DNA from: Pseudomonadota bacterium
GTDB taxonomy: Bacteria > Desulfobacterota > Desulfobacteria > Desulfobacterales > Desulfolunaceae
Direction: 5' to 3'
DNA: 53,132 nucleotides
NCBI GenBank assembly: GCA_018818835.1
Contig: JAHIRD010000013.1
Coordinates: forward strand, 1-53,132
The number at the start of each line of letters is the position of its first letter. Positions within the stretch are counted from its first letter, which is position 1. Of this stretch, positions 43,079-52,607 are shown piece by piece. Below the pieces are notes generated by a model that had not been told where the DNA came from, ran no database searches, and saw nothing but the letters and a program-made list of their open reading frames with translations. Made by a program: the position numbers and the translations under genes.

Positions 43079-44725
43079 TCAGGCAACCAGATCCAGGTTG
43101 CCTTTGGTGTATCGTAAAGACCGGATTGTTGGGTTTTCAAGGTTTTCGTCCGCGATGTTGTCCGGACTGAAAGACTCTTGGTTCTTATTCCGACGCTCTT
43201 TGCCTGAATGTTCGGCATTTTGCCTTGCCTGGGCCATGGATTGTCCGAAATTTCCTGACACATCCACATCGATTTTATCCAAGCGGATGCCCTGGTCCGA
43301 AAGCATGGCCTTCAAATCCGTGGTGTGGCTTAAAATCATATCCCGCGTGGTGTGTTGCTCTGTAAGAATACTGATTTTTACGCCTTCACGGGTGTTCTCG
43401 ATGCTCAGTTGAACCCGGCCCATATCCGGGGGCCTGATATGAAACTTGATTTCAGATTCACCCAGTTTCACCGCCTTGCTGATTTGCCGCGCCACCTGGT
43501 CCGTGACATAGGCAGGAAGGGTTTTATCCGATGTCTGGCTGGCTTTTAAATCCGAGACTCTCCCGTAAATATCCGTGCCCGAAAGGGATTTGGCCGCAAA
43601 GGCCGGAGACTCGGTGCCGTCCTTGGGCAGGGACGTGCTTTCCTTTAGACTTTTTTCAAAGGAGGGAAGGCTCTCTTTGGGTGTTTCTTTGGCGCTCATC
43701 TTCAGAGCGTCTGCTTTTGCCCCTGAAAAAAATGCCGAGTCGGATTTTTCACCTGACGATGGCTGGGGGCTTTTGATCGTGGGTGCTCCAAAACGAAGGG
43801 CCGTTGTGTCCTGAGCCTTACTTTCCGATATTGAAGAAGGAGCGGTCCCATCGGCGGTTTGAATTTTGTTGACACTCTTAATACTATTCCCGAATGTTTG
43901 GGCAGCGTTTTCAAGGGCCCCTGGAGATGCTTGGGTCGGGTTTTTTTCCCGGATCAGGGTTTCAAGTTTATTGACAAACTCATCAAGACTCAGGGTTCCT
44001 TTTTTCCCTGTATTAAAATCGGCGATCCCTGTTCTCCCGCTTTCGAGACCCAGGCCCTTCATAAGATTTTCCTGACCGGTTGGGGTGGTTTGGCTTAGAC
44101 TGTTCTTTGAGGCTTGAATGGTTTTCAAATCCGCCACCAGAGTGTCCAGATCAATGCCTTCACCTGATTTCCCAGCATGTTTCAGGAAATGTTCCACCTG
44201 TTTCGGCTCGAATCCAAAGCTGTTCAGAAGGGACGCGATATAAGGAAGGTCCGATATATCAAGCTCATCTTTTGTGCTGCTTTCTTTTAAAAAATTCCCC
44301 AGATTCGACAAAAGCCGGGAAAGCGAAACCCCATCCTTATCCTGGCCTTGTTTCAATGATTGGATAAAGCTGTCAATTTTTTCCTGATTGAACCCCATGC
44401 CATTGAGAATGGTTTTAAGGGCGGCAATTCCTTCCTCGCCCACAAAGCGGTTCGACGGAATGATTCCGTTCTGCTGAATTTTACCCGCAAGTAGCGCCAT
44501 AATATCAGTGGCTTTACTGTTTTTCATGTCCTGGGCATTCATCAGGCTCATCAGTGTATCCATATCCATGCTGGTATTTGAGTCAACCTTGCTAATCAGG
44601 TTTTCCATGAGGGATTTGAACGATTTACCCACGTCTGTGGCCTGGGTATTGCTTTTGATACCAGGTCCCATGGGTTTATCTGTCATTCGGGTGATGTTCA
44701 AATCTTGAAAAGCCTGTGTGAGCAT
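43079..44725 (-). CDS. fliK: Flagellar hook-length control protein FliK
   Basis: A 548-residue FliK. The N-terminal ~400 residues are low complexity and polar, with short helical repeats such as ILNGMGFNQEKIDSFIQSLKQ and LLNSFGFEPKQVEHFLKHAG, fitting a molecular ruler. The C-terminal Flg_hook domain (about 420-510) has ESEIKFHIRPPDMGRVQLSIENTREGVKISILTE. It measures hook length and triggers FlhB switching. It opens the fliK-flgD-flgE operon below a sigma-54-like promoter. A second, different FliK-like gene lies at 22765-24594. Confidence 0.92.
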   Translation of the reverse strand: MLTQAFQDLNITRMTDKPMGPGIKSNTQATDVGKSFKSLMENLISKVDSNTSMDMDTLMSLMNAQDMKNSKATDIMALLAGKIQQNGIIPSNRFVGEEGIAALKTILNGMGFNQEKIDSFIQSLKQGQDKDGVSLSRLLSNLGNFLKESSTKDELDISDLPYIASLLNSFGFEPKQVEHFLKHAGKSGEGIDLDTLVADLKTIQASKNSLSQTTPTGQENLMKGLGLESGRTGIADFNTGKKGTLSLDEFVNKLETLIREKNPTQASPGALENAAQTFGNSIKSVNKIQTADGTAPSSISESKAQDTTALRFGAPTIKSPQPSSGEKSDSAFFSGAKADALKMSAKETPKESLPSFEKSLKESTSLPKDGTESPAFAAKSLSGTDIYGRVSDLKASQTSDKTLPAYVTDQVARQISKAVKLGESEIKFHIRPPDMGRVQLSIENTREGVKISILTEQHTTRDMILSHTTDLKAMLSDQGIRLDKIDVDVSGNFGQSMAQARQNAEHSGKERRNKNQESFSPDNIADENLENPTIRSLRYTKGNLDLVA

Positions 44726-44786
44726 GGTGTCTTCCTTGTGTTTTATCGTTAACCGATCTTAAACCTTTTCGTTTAACAGGTAGATT

Positions 44787-44802
44787 TGCAAGCAGCATGC
44801 CA
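44787..44802 (-). promoter_or_regulatory. Sigma-54 (RpoN)-like promoter of the fliK-flgD-flgE operon
   Basis: The minus strand reads TGGCAT-GCTGC-TTGCA, with one change from the -24 consensus and a full -12 box at the right spacing. It lies 62 bases upstream of the fliK start. Confidence 0.75.
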
Positions 44803-44964
44803 TGGCAATGATTGTATGATGATATTTAATAAATTAAGTTGTTTACAATAAGAATGGTTCGGGTTTACAGTGCGGAAAATCCCATGGAACCCGCCTTGTT
44901 TTTCCAGGTTTCACCCTGTCAAGGGGAAATTCTTTCCCACCCCGGGGAAGGGTGGGGCGCCCAT
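44803..44964. other. Noncoding region between fliK promoter and MCP terminator
   Basis: No gene is supported. A GC-rich hairpin (CCACCC with GGGTGG around 44938-44956) and an AT-rich stretch are present. Enhancer-binding sites for the sigma-54 promoter could be here, but none is recognisable. Confidence 0.35.
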
Positions 44965-44998
44965 AAAAAAAAGCCTGCTTATGATAAACAGGCCTTTT
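44965..44998 (-). terminator. Rho-independent terminator after the MCP gene
   Basis: A stem GCCTG/CAGGC (44973-44977 and 44989-44993) with an 11-base loop is followed, on the minus strand, by eight T residues. It lies about 80 bases downstream of the MCP stop, beyond the short repeats. Confidence 0.65.
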
Positions 44999-45004
44999 GA
45001 TTTA

Positions 45005-45052
45005 TATAGGTCCCATAGGTCACATGGGTCCCATACATCCTATATGTCCCAT
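45005..45052. repeat. GGTCCCAT-type short repeat cluster
   Basis: About five near-copies of the ATAGGTCCCAT unit, between the MCP stop codon and its terminator. It is related to the clusters at 1-52, 17201-17221 and 33358-33397. Confidence 0.75.
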
Positions 45053-45076
45053 CATGATCCAAACTTTTTAAAAAAA

Positions 45077-46735
45077 TTAAACCTTAAATTTCCCAACCAG
45101 GCCCCTTAGGGTCTGAGCCAGGCTCTGGAGCTTGTCCGTGCTGGTGTCCATCTGGGCGCAGTTTCCGGACATGTTTTTTGCTGAGATGTTGACCTCGGAA
45201 ATATCATCGGCAATCTGGGCTGAAAAAGAGGTGCTCTGACCCACATTTTCGTTGATTTTGTGGATTACCTGTGAGACGCGGACCACGTTGTTGGCGATTT
45301 CCTTGGTGGTTGCGGACTGCTCTTCAACGGCTGTTGCGATGGTGGCAACGATGTCGTTCACATCGTTAATGACCTTTGAAATTTCTCCGATATCCGACAC
45401 GGTCCCTGCCGTTGACCCTTGAATACTTTCAATTTTAGTTTTGATGTCCTGGGTGGCAGTGGCTGTCTGTCTGGCAAGCTCCTTGATCTCGTTGGCAACC
45501 ACGGCAAACCCTTTCCCGGCGTCACCGGCCCTGGCTGCTTCGATGGTGGCATTCAGAGCCAGGAGGTTGGTCTGCTCAGAAATTTCAGTGATGGTTTCGG
45601 TGACCTTGCCGATGTCATTGGCCGCAGAACCCAGTTCCGCCACCCGGGCCAAGGCACGTTTGGTCTGTGCTACGGCTTTGTCTGTGATGGAGCGGGCTTT
45701 TTCAGAGTTGGTGGCAATTTCATTGATGGTGTTGGTCATTTCTTCGGTGGCTGCGGCAACAACGCCCGTGTTGACAGAAGCCTCTTCCATGGCTGCGGAG
45801 ACCGAATCCATGTTTGCCCTCATTTCGCCGGAGGCATTGGCCACGGTGCTTGACCGATTGGACATCTCATCAGAACTGCCCGCCATCACACTGGAAAGGG
45901 AGCTAAGTTCCTTGGATGAATCGTTCAGGATGTTCGCATTTCCTGCAATCTGGGAGACCATGTCCTGGAGATTTTCTATAAAGGTATTGAACCATTTGGC
46001 CAGATTGCCCACTTCGTCATCGCTGCCCACATCCAGCCGTTTGGTCAGATCGCCCTCACCCTGGGCAATATCCCTGATCATGGACACCGTGTTTGAAAGT
46101 GGACTGGTTACAGCTTTGGAAATGATGATAGACACCATTAAGCTTGCAATGATGACCACAGCAAGGAACAAGACCATATTCATATATTGCTGATGCTGGA
46201 TATCTATTCCGGTTTTGGTGAGCCTGTTTTTAAGGGCGTCTGAAAACGTGGCGGCATTTTCTGTCATTTTGGCTGAAAGATCTTTAACGTCTTTGGCCAG
46301 AGCAATGGCTTTTTCCGTATAACCCGCCTCTTCCTTACTCAGACCCAGGTAGACAGAATTGGCTTTTGTGTTAAAGTCCTTGAATTGGTTTAAGAGGGTC
46401 TGAACCTTCTGGGCGCTATCTTTATCAATCTTATCGAGTTTTGTGATATCACCCAATGCTTGTTCAACCAGAGACGCTTTGGTTTCAGCTGTCTTGATAA
46501 TTTCCTGGTCTCCCATAAGAACCGCATCGTTATAGAGTTTGATCTGTTCATTAAAAGATGTAAGAGCTGTCTGGGATAGCTGACTCGCTGGAAATAGTGC
46601 ATTTGACACATGAAGGAGATGCCCCTGGGTCTTTGACCCGGTGATCATGCCGAAAGCCATGGAAATGAAGTATCCGATGATAAGGAAGCTGATACTGCAC
46701 CAGATTTTTTTGCCGATACTCAGTGATTTCCACAT
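45077..46735 (-). CDS. Methyl-accepting chemotaxis protein
   Basis: A 552-residue transmembrane chemoreceptor. TM1 is at about 11-31. A helical periplasmic sensor of about 150 residues resembling a four-helix-bundle type follows, with TM2 at about 185-206. A HAMP domain (about 207-260, with [25 protein letters not shown]) leads to the signalling domain. Its hairpin tip is [39 protein letters not shown] split by standard residues, conserved for CheA/CheW contact. The ligand cannot be predicted. It ends FKV without a CheR tether. It is the only receptor here and would feed the CheA at 2555. Confidence 0.96.
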   Translation of the reverse strand: MWKSLSIGKKIWCSISFLIIGYFISMAFGMITGSKTQGHLLHVSNALFPASQLSQTALTSFNEQIKLYNDAVLMGDQEIIKTAETKASLVEQALGDITKLDKIDKDSAQKVQTLLNQFKDFNTKANSVYLGLSKEEAGYTEKAIALAKDVKDLSAKMTENAATFSDALKNRLTKTGIDIQHQQYMNMVLFLAVVIIASLMVSIIISKAVTSPLSNTVSMIRDIAQGEGDLTKRLDVGSDDEVGNLAKWFNTFIENLQDMVSQIAGNANILNDSSKELSSLSSVMAGSSDEMSNRSSTVANASGEMRANMDSVSAAMEEASVNTGVVAAATEEMTNTINEIATNSEKARSITDKAVAQTKRALARVAELGSAANDIGKVTETITEISEQTNLLALNATIEAARAGDAGKGFAVVANEIKELARQTATATQDIKTKIESIQGSTAGTVSDIGEISKVINDVNDIVATIATAVEEQSATTKEIANNVVRVSQVIHKINENVGQSTSFSAQIADDISEVNISAKNMSGNCAQMDTSTDKLQSLAQTLRGLVGKFKV

Positions 46736-47095
46736 AATATCCTCTCTGCTGAATAATGTTTAATGCGGTTTCCATGCAGTTATGACACAAAAATACATAT
46801 ATCAAACATGCCCGGCGAACCGGTTTATATAACAATAAAAGTTAAATCCATATAAGGTGCTAAGATGTGCTCGGAAATATGCCCTTAAGGTATGGCGATA
46901 AGGTTAAAACAATTTTTATATAATTATATTATTATATTCCGGACTTAAAATCAAGGCGTGTCTTCCTCGGCTTTCATTTATAGTCGTGATTCGAGCCTAT
47001 TTATCACTTAGGTTATATGTCACTGAAACCGATAACAACTATAACTGATGGCGTCGTAAAAAGTCCCATAGATGGAAACCTCACAGGACATGTGT
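46736..47095. other. Divergent AT-rich intergenic region
   Basis: This gap of 360 bases between the MCP gene (minus) and a small secreted protein gene (plus) is AT-rich, particularly at 46911-46940. I could not match a clear sigma-54, sigma-28 or sigma-70 promoter. A fragment of the MITE-like repeat lies at 47046-47070. Confidence 0.45.
47046..47070 (+). repeat. MITE-like repeat, end fragment (copy C)
   Basis: Twenty-five bases (TGATGGCGTCGTAAAAAGTC and five more) are identical to the start of copy A at 9952 and, apart from the first base, to the end of copy B at 34702 read on the minus strand. The sequence diverges right after CCCATA. It is a solo terminal repeat or a deletion remnant. Confidence 0.75.
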
Positions 47096-47509
47096 ATGAA
47101 TCGAAAATATTGGGTTATCGTGTTTGCTATGTTGCTTTCCCATCCGGTATGGGCCAGCGATTATATGGTCGAATTGTTTGAAGAACACTACAAGGAAAAG
47201 ATGATACCCGGAACAGGGGATATGAAGGTCAACCATACCTGGCAGGTTATGACCCCTTACGGAAGCAAGGTTCTGGTTCTGGTTGGAACGGATTACAACC
47301 TGCGAAACTGGATCAGGCAGGATGCAAAACAGCACCGCCTCTGGGTCGCAAAGATTCCCGATGAAGGAGATGCTCGATTCAGATATAACATGTCGGTTTA
47401 TTTGGATCTACAGCAGTTGCAGCCGGTATACGATAAAAAATGGAAATGCGGAGGCTGCCGCTATGGGCCGCCTCCGCATAAACCCCCGCCCCCATTACAG
47501 ACAAAATGA
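47096..47509 (+). CDS. Small secreted protein of unknown function
   Basis: A 137-residue protein read from ATG 47096 (CAGGA seven bases upstream). The signal peptide is about 1-21 (MNRKYWVIVFAMLLSHPVWA). The mature part has WQVMTPYGSKVLVLVGTDYN and LRNWIRQDAKQHRLWVAKIP, and a C-terminal Cys pair KWKCGGCRYG followed by a proline-rich tail. The CGGC could be a redox or metal site. I do not recognise the family. It is monocistronic and convergent with the next gene, five bases away. Confidence 0.7.
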   Translation: MNRKYWVIVFAMLLSHPVWASDYMVELFEEHYKEKMIPGTGDMKVNHTWQVMTPYGSKVLVLVGTDYNLRNWIRQDAKQHRLWVAKIPDEGDARFRYNMSVYLDLQQLQPVYDKKWKCGGCRYGPPPHKPPPPLQTK

Positions 47510-47513
47510 CCCT

Positions 47514-47747
47514 TTAGTGCAGGTCGTCCTGCACAGGAACTTTGCCCTGTCTGAAACCAAAAAGAAGATAGATCACCCATCCAACAAAGGGAAAGAGGGC
47601 AATAAGCCCCCACAGAACCTTTATTTTTATGGAAGAGAATTCTTTGCGCAAAACATCGGAAACGGCAAGCATGGTCAGGCCGAAAAACAGGATCCCGATT
47701 CCGGACCAAATCAGGATGGTGTGAACAAGCGTATTATCCATTTTCAC
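47514..47747 (-). CDS. Small two-helix membrane protein, PLDc_N-like
   Basis: A 77-residue protein with two membrane helices (about 8-28 and 44-64). The second ends in ALFPFVGWVIYLLFGFRQG, which is the pattern of the PLDc_N (cardiolipin-synthase N-terminal-like) family. There is no phospholipase domain. It starts inside the end of the mltB gene (14-base overlap), so it is probably translationally coupled to it. The function is unknown; an accessory membrane or envelope role is possible. Confidence 0.75.
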   Translation of the reverse strand: MKMDNTLVHTILIWSGIGILFFGLTMLAVSDVLRKEFSSIKIKVLWGLIALFPFVGWVIYLLFGFRQGKVPVQDDLH

Positions 47748-48630
47748 CTTTCAGCAAACGGGAAATTTTCATTAGTATCGTGACATAATAACCACTATGA
47801 TTGTATGCGTAGAGTACTTCCTGGGCCTTTTCATGGTTGATCTCAGAATGCCATCCATAATGCCTCAGATAATTAGCGATACTTGCGATGGCATCCTTGT
47901 GGTTGAACATGTCGATGGCCCCATCACTGTTACCGTCCTTGGCTAAAAAAAGAATATTACTGGGCATGAATTGGGCGATCCCCATGGCACCTGCATAGGA
48001 TCCGTTGACGGAACAAGTGTCCAGTTTTTCCCTGTCTGCATATCGGATAAACGCTTTGAGCTCACCATAGGCCCAGGTGGATTTATTGTCTGCCTTTTTG
48101 TCAAACCGAGCACGCTCAAGCCGTTTGTCTTTATCCAGGGAAGTCCAAAGAACTTCCCTGACTGCCGGATCGGATAATGACGCCATGGTGGACAGGGTGT
48201 TGATCACCCTTCGTTTGCCCATATAGGTTCCAAGGCCGGTTTCAACGAGAATTATGGCGGTTATGACGGTTTTGTCAACGCCGAAGTTTTTTTCAATGCG
48301 TTCGAAATAATCATGGTGGGTTTCAATGTATTTTCTGGCCCTGTGGATGGAGGTCTTATTTGCGAAGGGTTCGTAATTCAACAGGCCTTCATTGTGGATA
48401 AAGAAAAGGCCGGTACCCTCTGAGTCAAAAAGAATTTCCGGTGATGTATACAACGCGTCGATGGATTTTTTATCGAAACCGTCTGAAACCAGTTTTTGTT
48501 TGAGCGTGGTAAAATGGTTAACGCCGTTTTCCTGTATCGCTGGTTCTGAAAAAACGGTGGCCGGGATAATAAGGAACACAAGAAAAAACAATGTGAAAAA
48601 ATATAGCGGGTGTTTCTGGACTCTGACCAT
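47734..48630 (-). CDS. mltB: Lytic murein transglycosylase, MltB family
   Basis: A 298-residue periplasmic enzyme read from ATG 48630. A signal peptide follows directly (VQKHPLYFFTLFFLVFLIIP). The upstream frame to 48759 covers a strong hairpin and is unlikely to be translated. The catalytic Glu is in ITAIILVETGLGTYMGKRRVI split around residue 130, and the substrate groove has GAMGIAQFMPSN and NGDGAIDMF-like DGNSDGAIDMFNHKDAI. It cleaves peptidoglycan strands to form 1,6-anhydro ends. No lipobox is seen, so it is probably soluble. Confidence 0.9.
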   Translation of the reverse strand: MVRVQKHPLYFFTLFFLVFLIIPATVFSEPAIQENGVNHFTTLKQKLVSDGFDKKSIDALYTSPEILFDSEGTGLFFIHNEGLLNYEPFANKTSIHRARKYIETHHDYFERIEKNFGVDKTVITAIILVETGLGTYMGKRRVINTLSTMASLSDPAVREVLWTSLDKDKRLERARFDKKADNKSTWAYGELKAFIRYADREKLDTCSVNGSYAGAMGIAQFMPSNILFLAKDGNSDGAIDMFNHKDAIASIANYLRHYGWHSEINHEKAQEVLYAYNHSGYYVTILMKISRLLKGENG

Positions 48631-48676
48631 CCAAGACTCCTTTGGGGTGCTTTTTACAGGACTAACAAAAAAAACC

Positions 48677-48734
48677 GGGGGAACAAAATTTCTACCGGCA
48701 CGTGGTGTGTGCCGGTAGAAAGTTAGGTTCCCCC
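48677..48734. repeat. 58-base two-stage perfect hairpin upstream of mltB
   Basis: The outer arms GGGGGAAC (48677-48684) and GTTCCCCC (48727-48734) and the inner arms TTTCTACCGGCAC (48689-48701) and GTGCCGGTAGAAA (48709-48721) are both perfect. They are separated by short unpaired bulges around a seven-base loop. It lies 47 bases before the mltB start. It could be a palindromic mobile unit (REP/MITE type) or a regulatory leader of mltB. Confidence 0.8.
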
Positions 48735-48876
48735 TCATCCCTTCGTAACGCCCCCGCATGAAGACATTGCAGGATGCGTACCAAAAATTGACAAAAAATT
48801 AAATCTAATATAATAAGGCATATATGTTTCCATGACTGTTTGCGCCAAAAGAAAACTGACAAAAATGAGCGCTTTT

Positions 48877-49692
48877 TTATGACAAAATGGGGCACTTTAC
48901 CATGCCCAGGGGAACCGGTCTGACCAGACGCCCCTCAAAGGTGTTTACATGGGTGTACCCAATCTTTTTGAGGAGAGCCACCGATTTATCAATGTTTTTA
49001 CCAACATGCTCTGGCCTGTGGGCATCAGACCCCAGGGTAAACGCAATGTTTTTTTGATGACATTTTATGGCAAGTTCTTCGGAGGGGTAGCTGTCACCCA
49101 CCGGATGGTCCCACCCTCCTGCATTGAACTCCAGGGTCAGGTTTTTTTTTGAAATCCGGGTGAGAATATCATCAATGACAGGCCCACAGTTCTCAGGTAT
49201 GGGGATCCCACATTTTTTTACAATGTCCGGATGGCAGATCACATCAAAAAAATCATAATCCAGCATGCGGTCAAGTTGTTCAAAATAACGTAAGGCAATC
49301 TCCTGTTTATCAAAGAGATCCTTGGGCGGAGCTTCTCTCCGGCTTGCCACGTTGTATCCCATGACAAAATGAACCGAGGCCCCAATCACATCAAAGTTAA
49401 AACCTTCCAGAATATCCTTGATCTGGGGGATTTTTTCTGGAATAAAATCCACTTCAAGTCCGGCTCGAAGGGTGATCCGGTCATGGAATTCATGTTTGAG
49501 ACAGGCTATAGCCTGCATGTACAGTGGGACTTCCCGGATATCCATGGAGTTTTTTTTGCCCGGACCATCAAGGATCAGATGATCCAGAAAACAGATTTCA
49601 GAAAAACCCAGGCTGATGGCCTGGTGGATGTACGCCTTCATGCTGCCCTGTGCATGGTTGCAAAGGGGGGTATGGATGTGGTAATCAATCAT
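48877..49692 (-). CDS. PHP-domain histidinol-phosphatase-type hydrolase
   Basis: A 271-residue PHP phosphoesterase read from ATG 49692 (MIDYHIHTPLCNHA); a longer frame upstream would overlap radA. The metal-binding motifs are DYHIHTPLCNH at the N-terminus, then FLDHLI, GLEVDFI, GASVHFV, CHPDIVKK, LEFNAGG and the C-terminal LGSDAHRP. This is the HisK/HisJ pattern, giving histidinol from histidinol phosphate with divalent metals. No other his gene is nearby, so a broader phosphatase role is possible. Confidence 0.88.
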   Translation of the reverse strand: MIDYHIHTPLCNHAQGSMKAYIHQAISLGFSEICFLDHLILDGPGKKNSMDIREVPLYMQAIACLKHEFHDRITLRAGLEVDFIPEKIPQIKDILEGFNFDVIGASVHFVMGYNVASRREAPPKDLFDKQEIALRYFEQLDRMLDYDFFDVICHPDIVKKCGIPIPENCGPVIDDILTRISKKNLTLEFNAGGWDHPVGDSYPSEELAIKCHQKNIAFTLGSDAHRPEHVGKNIDKSVALLKKIGYTHVNTFEGRLVRPVPLGMVKCPILS

Positions 49693-49806
49693 GGGCAATT
49701 TCCGATAGATCAATGAGATAAAACCGTGGATAGCGGCTGCCTTTATGGTGTGATTCATGATCATAAGCCATGGTTCAATCCTAACAGAAACACAGGTGGC
49801 GGTATA

Positions 49807-51177
49807 GTGAAAAAAAAGACCAAATCCTTTTACAGTTGCCAGTCTTGCGGGTATCAGTCTCCCCAGTGGCTGGGCAAATGCCCGGGTTGCGGCGAATGGG
49901 ATTGTCTGGTGGAAGAGGCTGACCAGTCCGGGGGATATGATAATCGGAAGGGAAAGGCCAGTCTTCATCAGGTCCTTAAACCTGTGCCTGTGAATACGGT
50001 GGAATTCGACCATGAGGCCCGGATGATCACGGGGCTTTCGGAATTCGACAGGGTTCTGGGCGGGGGGCTTGTGGAAGGGTCACTGGTCCTGATCGGGGGT
50101 GATCCGGGTATCGGAAAATCCACCCTGATGCTCCAGGCCTTGAATGGACTCTGCCAGATGGGCCAGAAGGTCCTCTATGTTTCCGGGGAAGAATCGGTCC
50201 GTCAGATCAAGCTGAGGAGCGAGAGGCTTCAGACCTTATCCCCCAGGCTTTTTGTGGTTTCGGAAATCGACCTTGAAAAGATTCTGGCCACCATACCTGT
50301 GGAAAAACCCGATGTTCTGGTTATCGACTCCATCCAGACCATGTACAACCCCGAACTGTCATCGGCACCCGGCAGTGTCAGCCAGGTGAGGGAATCCACC
50401 TTGAAACTGATGGTTATGGCCAAGCGAAGCGGAATCCCTGTGTTTTTGATCGGTCATGTGACCAAGGACGGTGCCATAGCAGGGCCCAGGGTTATGGAGC
50501 ACATGGTGGATACCGTGCTTTATTTCGAAGGTGACAGCAACCATGTGTTCCGGATACTTCGGGCCGTGAAGAACCGATTCGGGTCCACCAATGAAATCGG
50601 CGTATTTGAAATGAAGGACCGGGGACTTTCCCAGGTGACAAATCCCTCGGCTGTTTTTCTTTCCGAACGTCCTGAAAAATCACCGGGATCCGTTGTCACG
50701 GCCTGCATGGAGGGAACCCGACCCATTCTTGTTGAAATACAAGGGCTTGCCAGTAGTTCAAATTTGGGAACCCCACGGCGCACAGTGCTCGGCCTGGACC
50801 AGAATCGTGTGGCCCTTTTGGTGGCAGTGATGGAAAAGAAACTGGGTATGCAATTGACCGGTCTGGATATATTTATGAATGTGGCCGGCGGTGTGAAGGT
50901 TGTTGAGCCTGCCGTGGATATGGCCATTGTCACGGCCATTGCCTCCAGCTTTCTGGATAGGGCCGTACCGGACGGCCTTGTGGTCCTGGGAGAAATCGGG
51001 TTGACCGGTGAGGTCCGTGCCATCAGCCGGATCGATGTTCGGGCGGCGGAAATAAAAAAAATGGGATTCAACCATTTGATTGTGCCCAAAAGCAGTGTCT
51101 CAGCCCTCAAGGGCCTGGGAGACGTCAGGGTCACCGGGGTGAGAAATCTGAGTGAAGCCATGGAGGTTATATTTTGA
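49807..51177 (+). CDS. radA: DNA recombination/repair protein RadA (Sms)
   Basis: A 456-residue RadA, normal length, read from GTG 49807. The zinc finger CQSCGYQSPQWLGKCPGCG opens the protein. The RecA-like core has Walker A GGDPGIGKSTLM, and the RadA motif KNRFGSTNEIGVF is present. A Lon-protease-like domain (about 270-455, VAGGVKVVEPAVDMAIV, IGLTGEVRAIS) ends it. It drives branch migration during homologous recombination. It shares a 114-base divergent promoter region with the PHP gene and overlaps rlmE at its stop codon. Confidence 0.96.
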   Translation: MKKKTKSFYSCQSCGYQSPQWLGKCPGCGEWDCLVEEADQSGGYDNRKGKASLHQVLKPVPVNTVEFDHEARMITGLSEFDRVLGGGLVEGSLVLIGGDPGIGKSTLMLQALNGLCQMGQKVLYVSGEESVRQIKLRSERLQTLSPRLFVVSEIDLEKILATIPVEKPDVLVIDSIQTMYNPELSSAPGSVSQVRESTLKLMVMAKRSGIPVFLIGHVTKDGAIAGPRVMEHMVDTVLYFEGDSNHVFRILRAVKNRFGSTNEIGVFEMKDRGLSQVTNPSAVFLSERPEKSPGSVVTACMEGTRPILVEIQGLASSSNLGTPRRTVLGLDQNRVALLVAVMEKKLGMQLTGLDIFMNVAGGVKVVEPAVDMAIVTAIASSFLDRAVPDGLVVLGEIGLTGEVRAISRIDVRAAEIKKMGFNHLIVPKSSVSALKGLGDVRVTGVRNLSEAMEVIF

Positions 51178-51800
51178 GTATGAAACGTAAGCCTGTGAAA
51201 GAGAAACCCAAGAAAGGCAAAAACCCCTGGGAAGATCATTACAGCCGCCAGGCGAAAAAAGATAATTATCCGGCCCGTTCGGTTTATAAGCTTCAGGAAA
51301 TTCAGAGAAAGTTTACACTGATAAAAAAAAATGATAGGGTACTTGATCTCGGATGTGCGCCAGGATCCTGGCTTGTGTATGCGGCCGAATTGGCCGGATC
51401 GGGTGGGAAGGTTATCGGCATTGATCTAAAGCCCCTGACCATTTCCCTGCCGTCGCAGGCCCAGGCCTTTGAAGGAAATATTCTTGAGCCTGATCAGGCC
51501 CGGGAGTCGTTGTTTGCAGGCGGATTTAACGTGGTTTTGAGTGACATGGCCCCGGCCACAACCGGGATGAAGGATGTGGATGCGGCCCGGTCTTTTGAAT
51601 TGTGCAGCATGGCTCTGGACCTGGCCGTTCAGGTTCTTCATTCCAAGGGGGCTTTTGTCTGCAAGATTTTTCAGGGAGAAGATTTCACGGCATTTACCGA
51701 CCGGGTTCGCCTGGTCTTTGATACATACAAAATATTTAAACCGGAAAGTTGTCGTAAGCAGAGTAAGGAAATTTACATTATCGGCACAGGAAAAAAATAG
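51174..51800 (+). CDS. rlmE: 23S rRNA 2'-O-methyltransferase RlmE (FtsJ/RrmJ)
   Basis: A 208-residue enzyme, the same size as E. coli RlmE. It methylates the ribose of U2552 in the ribosomal A site, by family knowledge. Motifs are RSVYKLQEI (catalytic Lys), [17 protein letters not shown] (SAM binding), [12 protein letters not shown] (catalytic Asp), [11 protein letters not shown] (catalytic Lys) and SKEIYIIG (Glu), completing the K-D-K-E tetrad. The start may be TTG 51174 overlapping the radA stop or ATG 51180. Confidence 0.95.
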   Translation: MSMKRKPVKEKPKKGKNPWEDHYSRQAKKDNYPARSVYKLQEIQRKFTLIKKNDRVLDLGCAPGSWLVYAAELAGSGGKVIGIDLKPLTISLPSQAQAFEGNILEPDQARESLFAGGFNVVLSDMAPATTGMKDVDAARSFELCSMALDLAVQVLHSKGAFVCKIFQGEDFTAFTDRVRLVFDTYKIFKPESCRKQSKEIYIIGTGKK

Positions 51801-51808
51801 GAGGATGG

Positions 51809-52543
51809 ATGTCTGGACACAGTAAGTGGGCAAACATAAAACATAAAAAAGGGAAAGAGGATGCCAAACGGGGCAAAGTCTTTACCAAATTGATCAAGGA
51901 AATTACGGTGGCAGCGCGCATGGGGGGAGGTGATCCCAATGCAAACCCCAGGTTGAGAACAGCCATTGCCGCAGCAAAAAGTGAAAACATGCCCAAGGAT
52001 AACCTGGACAGGGCTATTAAAAAAGGTACGGGTGAGCTTGAAGGTGTCAATTACGATGAAATCGTTTATGAAGGCTACGGTCCGGGTGGTGCAGCCGTTA
52101 TCGTGGAGTCCCTCACCGACAACAAGAACCGGTCCATTGCCGATATCCGGCATATTTTCAATAAATGGGGCGGCAACATCGGGTCCACCGGTTGTGTGGC
52201 CTGGATGTTTGACAAAAAAGGTTTGATTGTGGTCGGAAAAGATGATGTGGATGAGGATGTCCTCATGGAAATGGCCATTGAAGCAGGGGCCGAGGATGTG
52301 AAGGATGAAGATGACAGCTTTGAAGTTTTGACGGCCCCGGAAGATTTTGAGGCTGTGAAAGAGGCCATCGATGCCGCCAAGATCATCTACAGCCTTGCCG
52401 AAGTGACCATGATTCCCCAGAACATGACACGCCTTGAGGGTGGCGAAGCGGAAAAGATGATCAAGATGATGGATGCCCTGGACGAATGTGACGATGTACA
52501 GACGGTCCATACCAATGCGGATATTCCGGATGATATGGCCTGA
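51809..52543 (+). CDS. yebC: YebC/PmpR-family translation and regulatory protein
   Basis: A 244-residue YebC. It opens [20 protein letters not shown], then [22 protein letters not shown] and [20 protein letters not shown], which is the family signature. The middle and C-terminal parts ([36 protein letters not shown]) are conserved too. Homologues have been described as transcription regulators and, more recently, as factors easing ribosome stalling at proline stretches. It is eight bases after rlmE with GGAGG upstream and is probably co-transcribed. Confidence 0.96.
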   Translation: MSGHSKWANIKHKKGKEDAKRGKVFTKLIKEITVAARMGGGDPNANPRLRTAIAAAKSENMPKDNLDRAIKKGTGELEGVNYDEIVYEGYGPGGAAVIVESLTDNKNRSIADIRHIFNKWGGNIGSTGCVAWMFDKKGLIVVGKDDVDEDVLMEMAIEAGAEDVKDEDDSFEVLTAPEDFEAVKEAIDAAKIIYSLAEVTMIPQNMTRLEGGEAEKMIKMMDALDECDDVQTVHTNADIPDDMA

Positions 52544-52607
52544 TTCCTGTCATGTTGAATAAGAAAAAATACCAGCAGAACCATATTAATGCTTAAGGGA
52601 GTATACC

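Noticed and set aside
46861-46915. Possible FliA promoter near GGCGATAAGG
   Set aside because: The -10-like piece has no -35 TAAA at the right distance and points away from the MCP gene.
48631-48759. Extended mltB start at 48759
   Set aside because: It would translate through the perfect 58-base hairpin and put residues before the signal peptide.
49693-50013. Extended PHP gene start at 50013
   Set aside because: It overlaps radA in opposite direction, and the PHP domain starts at MIDYHIHTP (49692).
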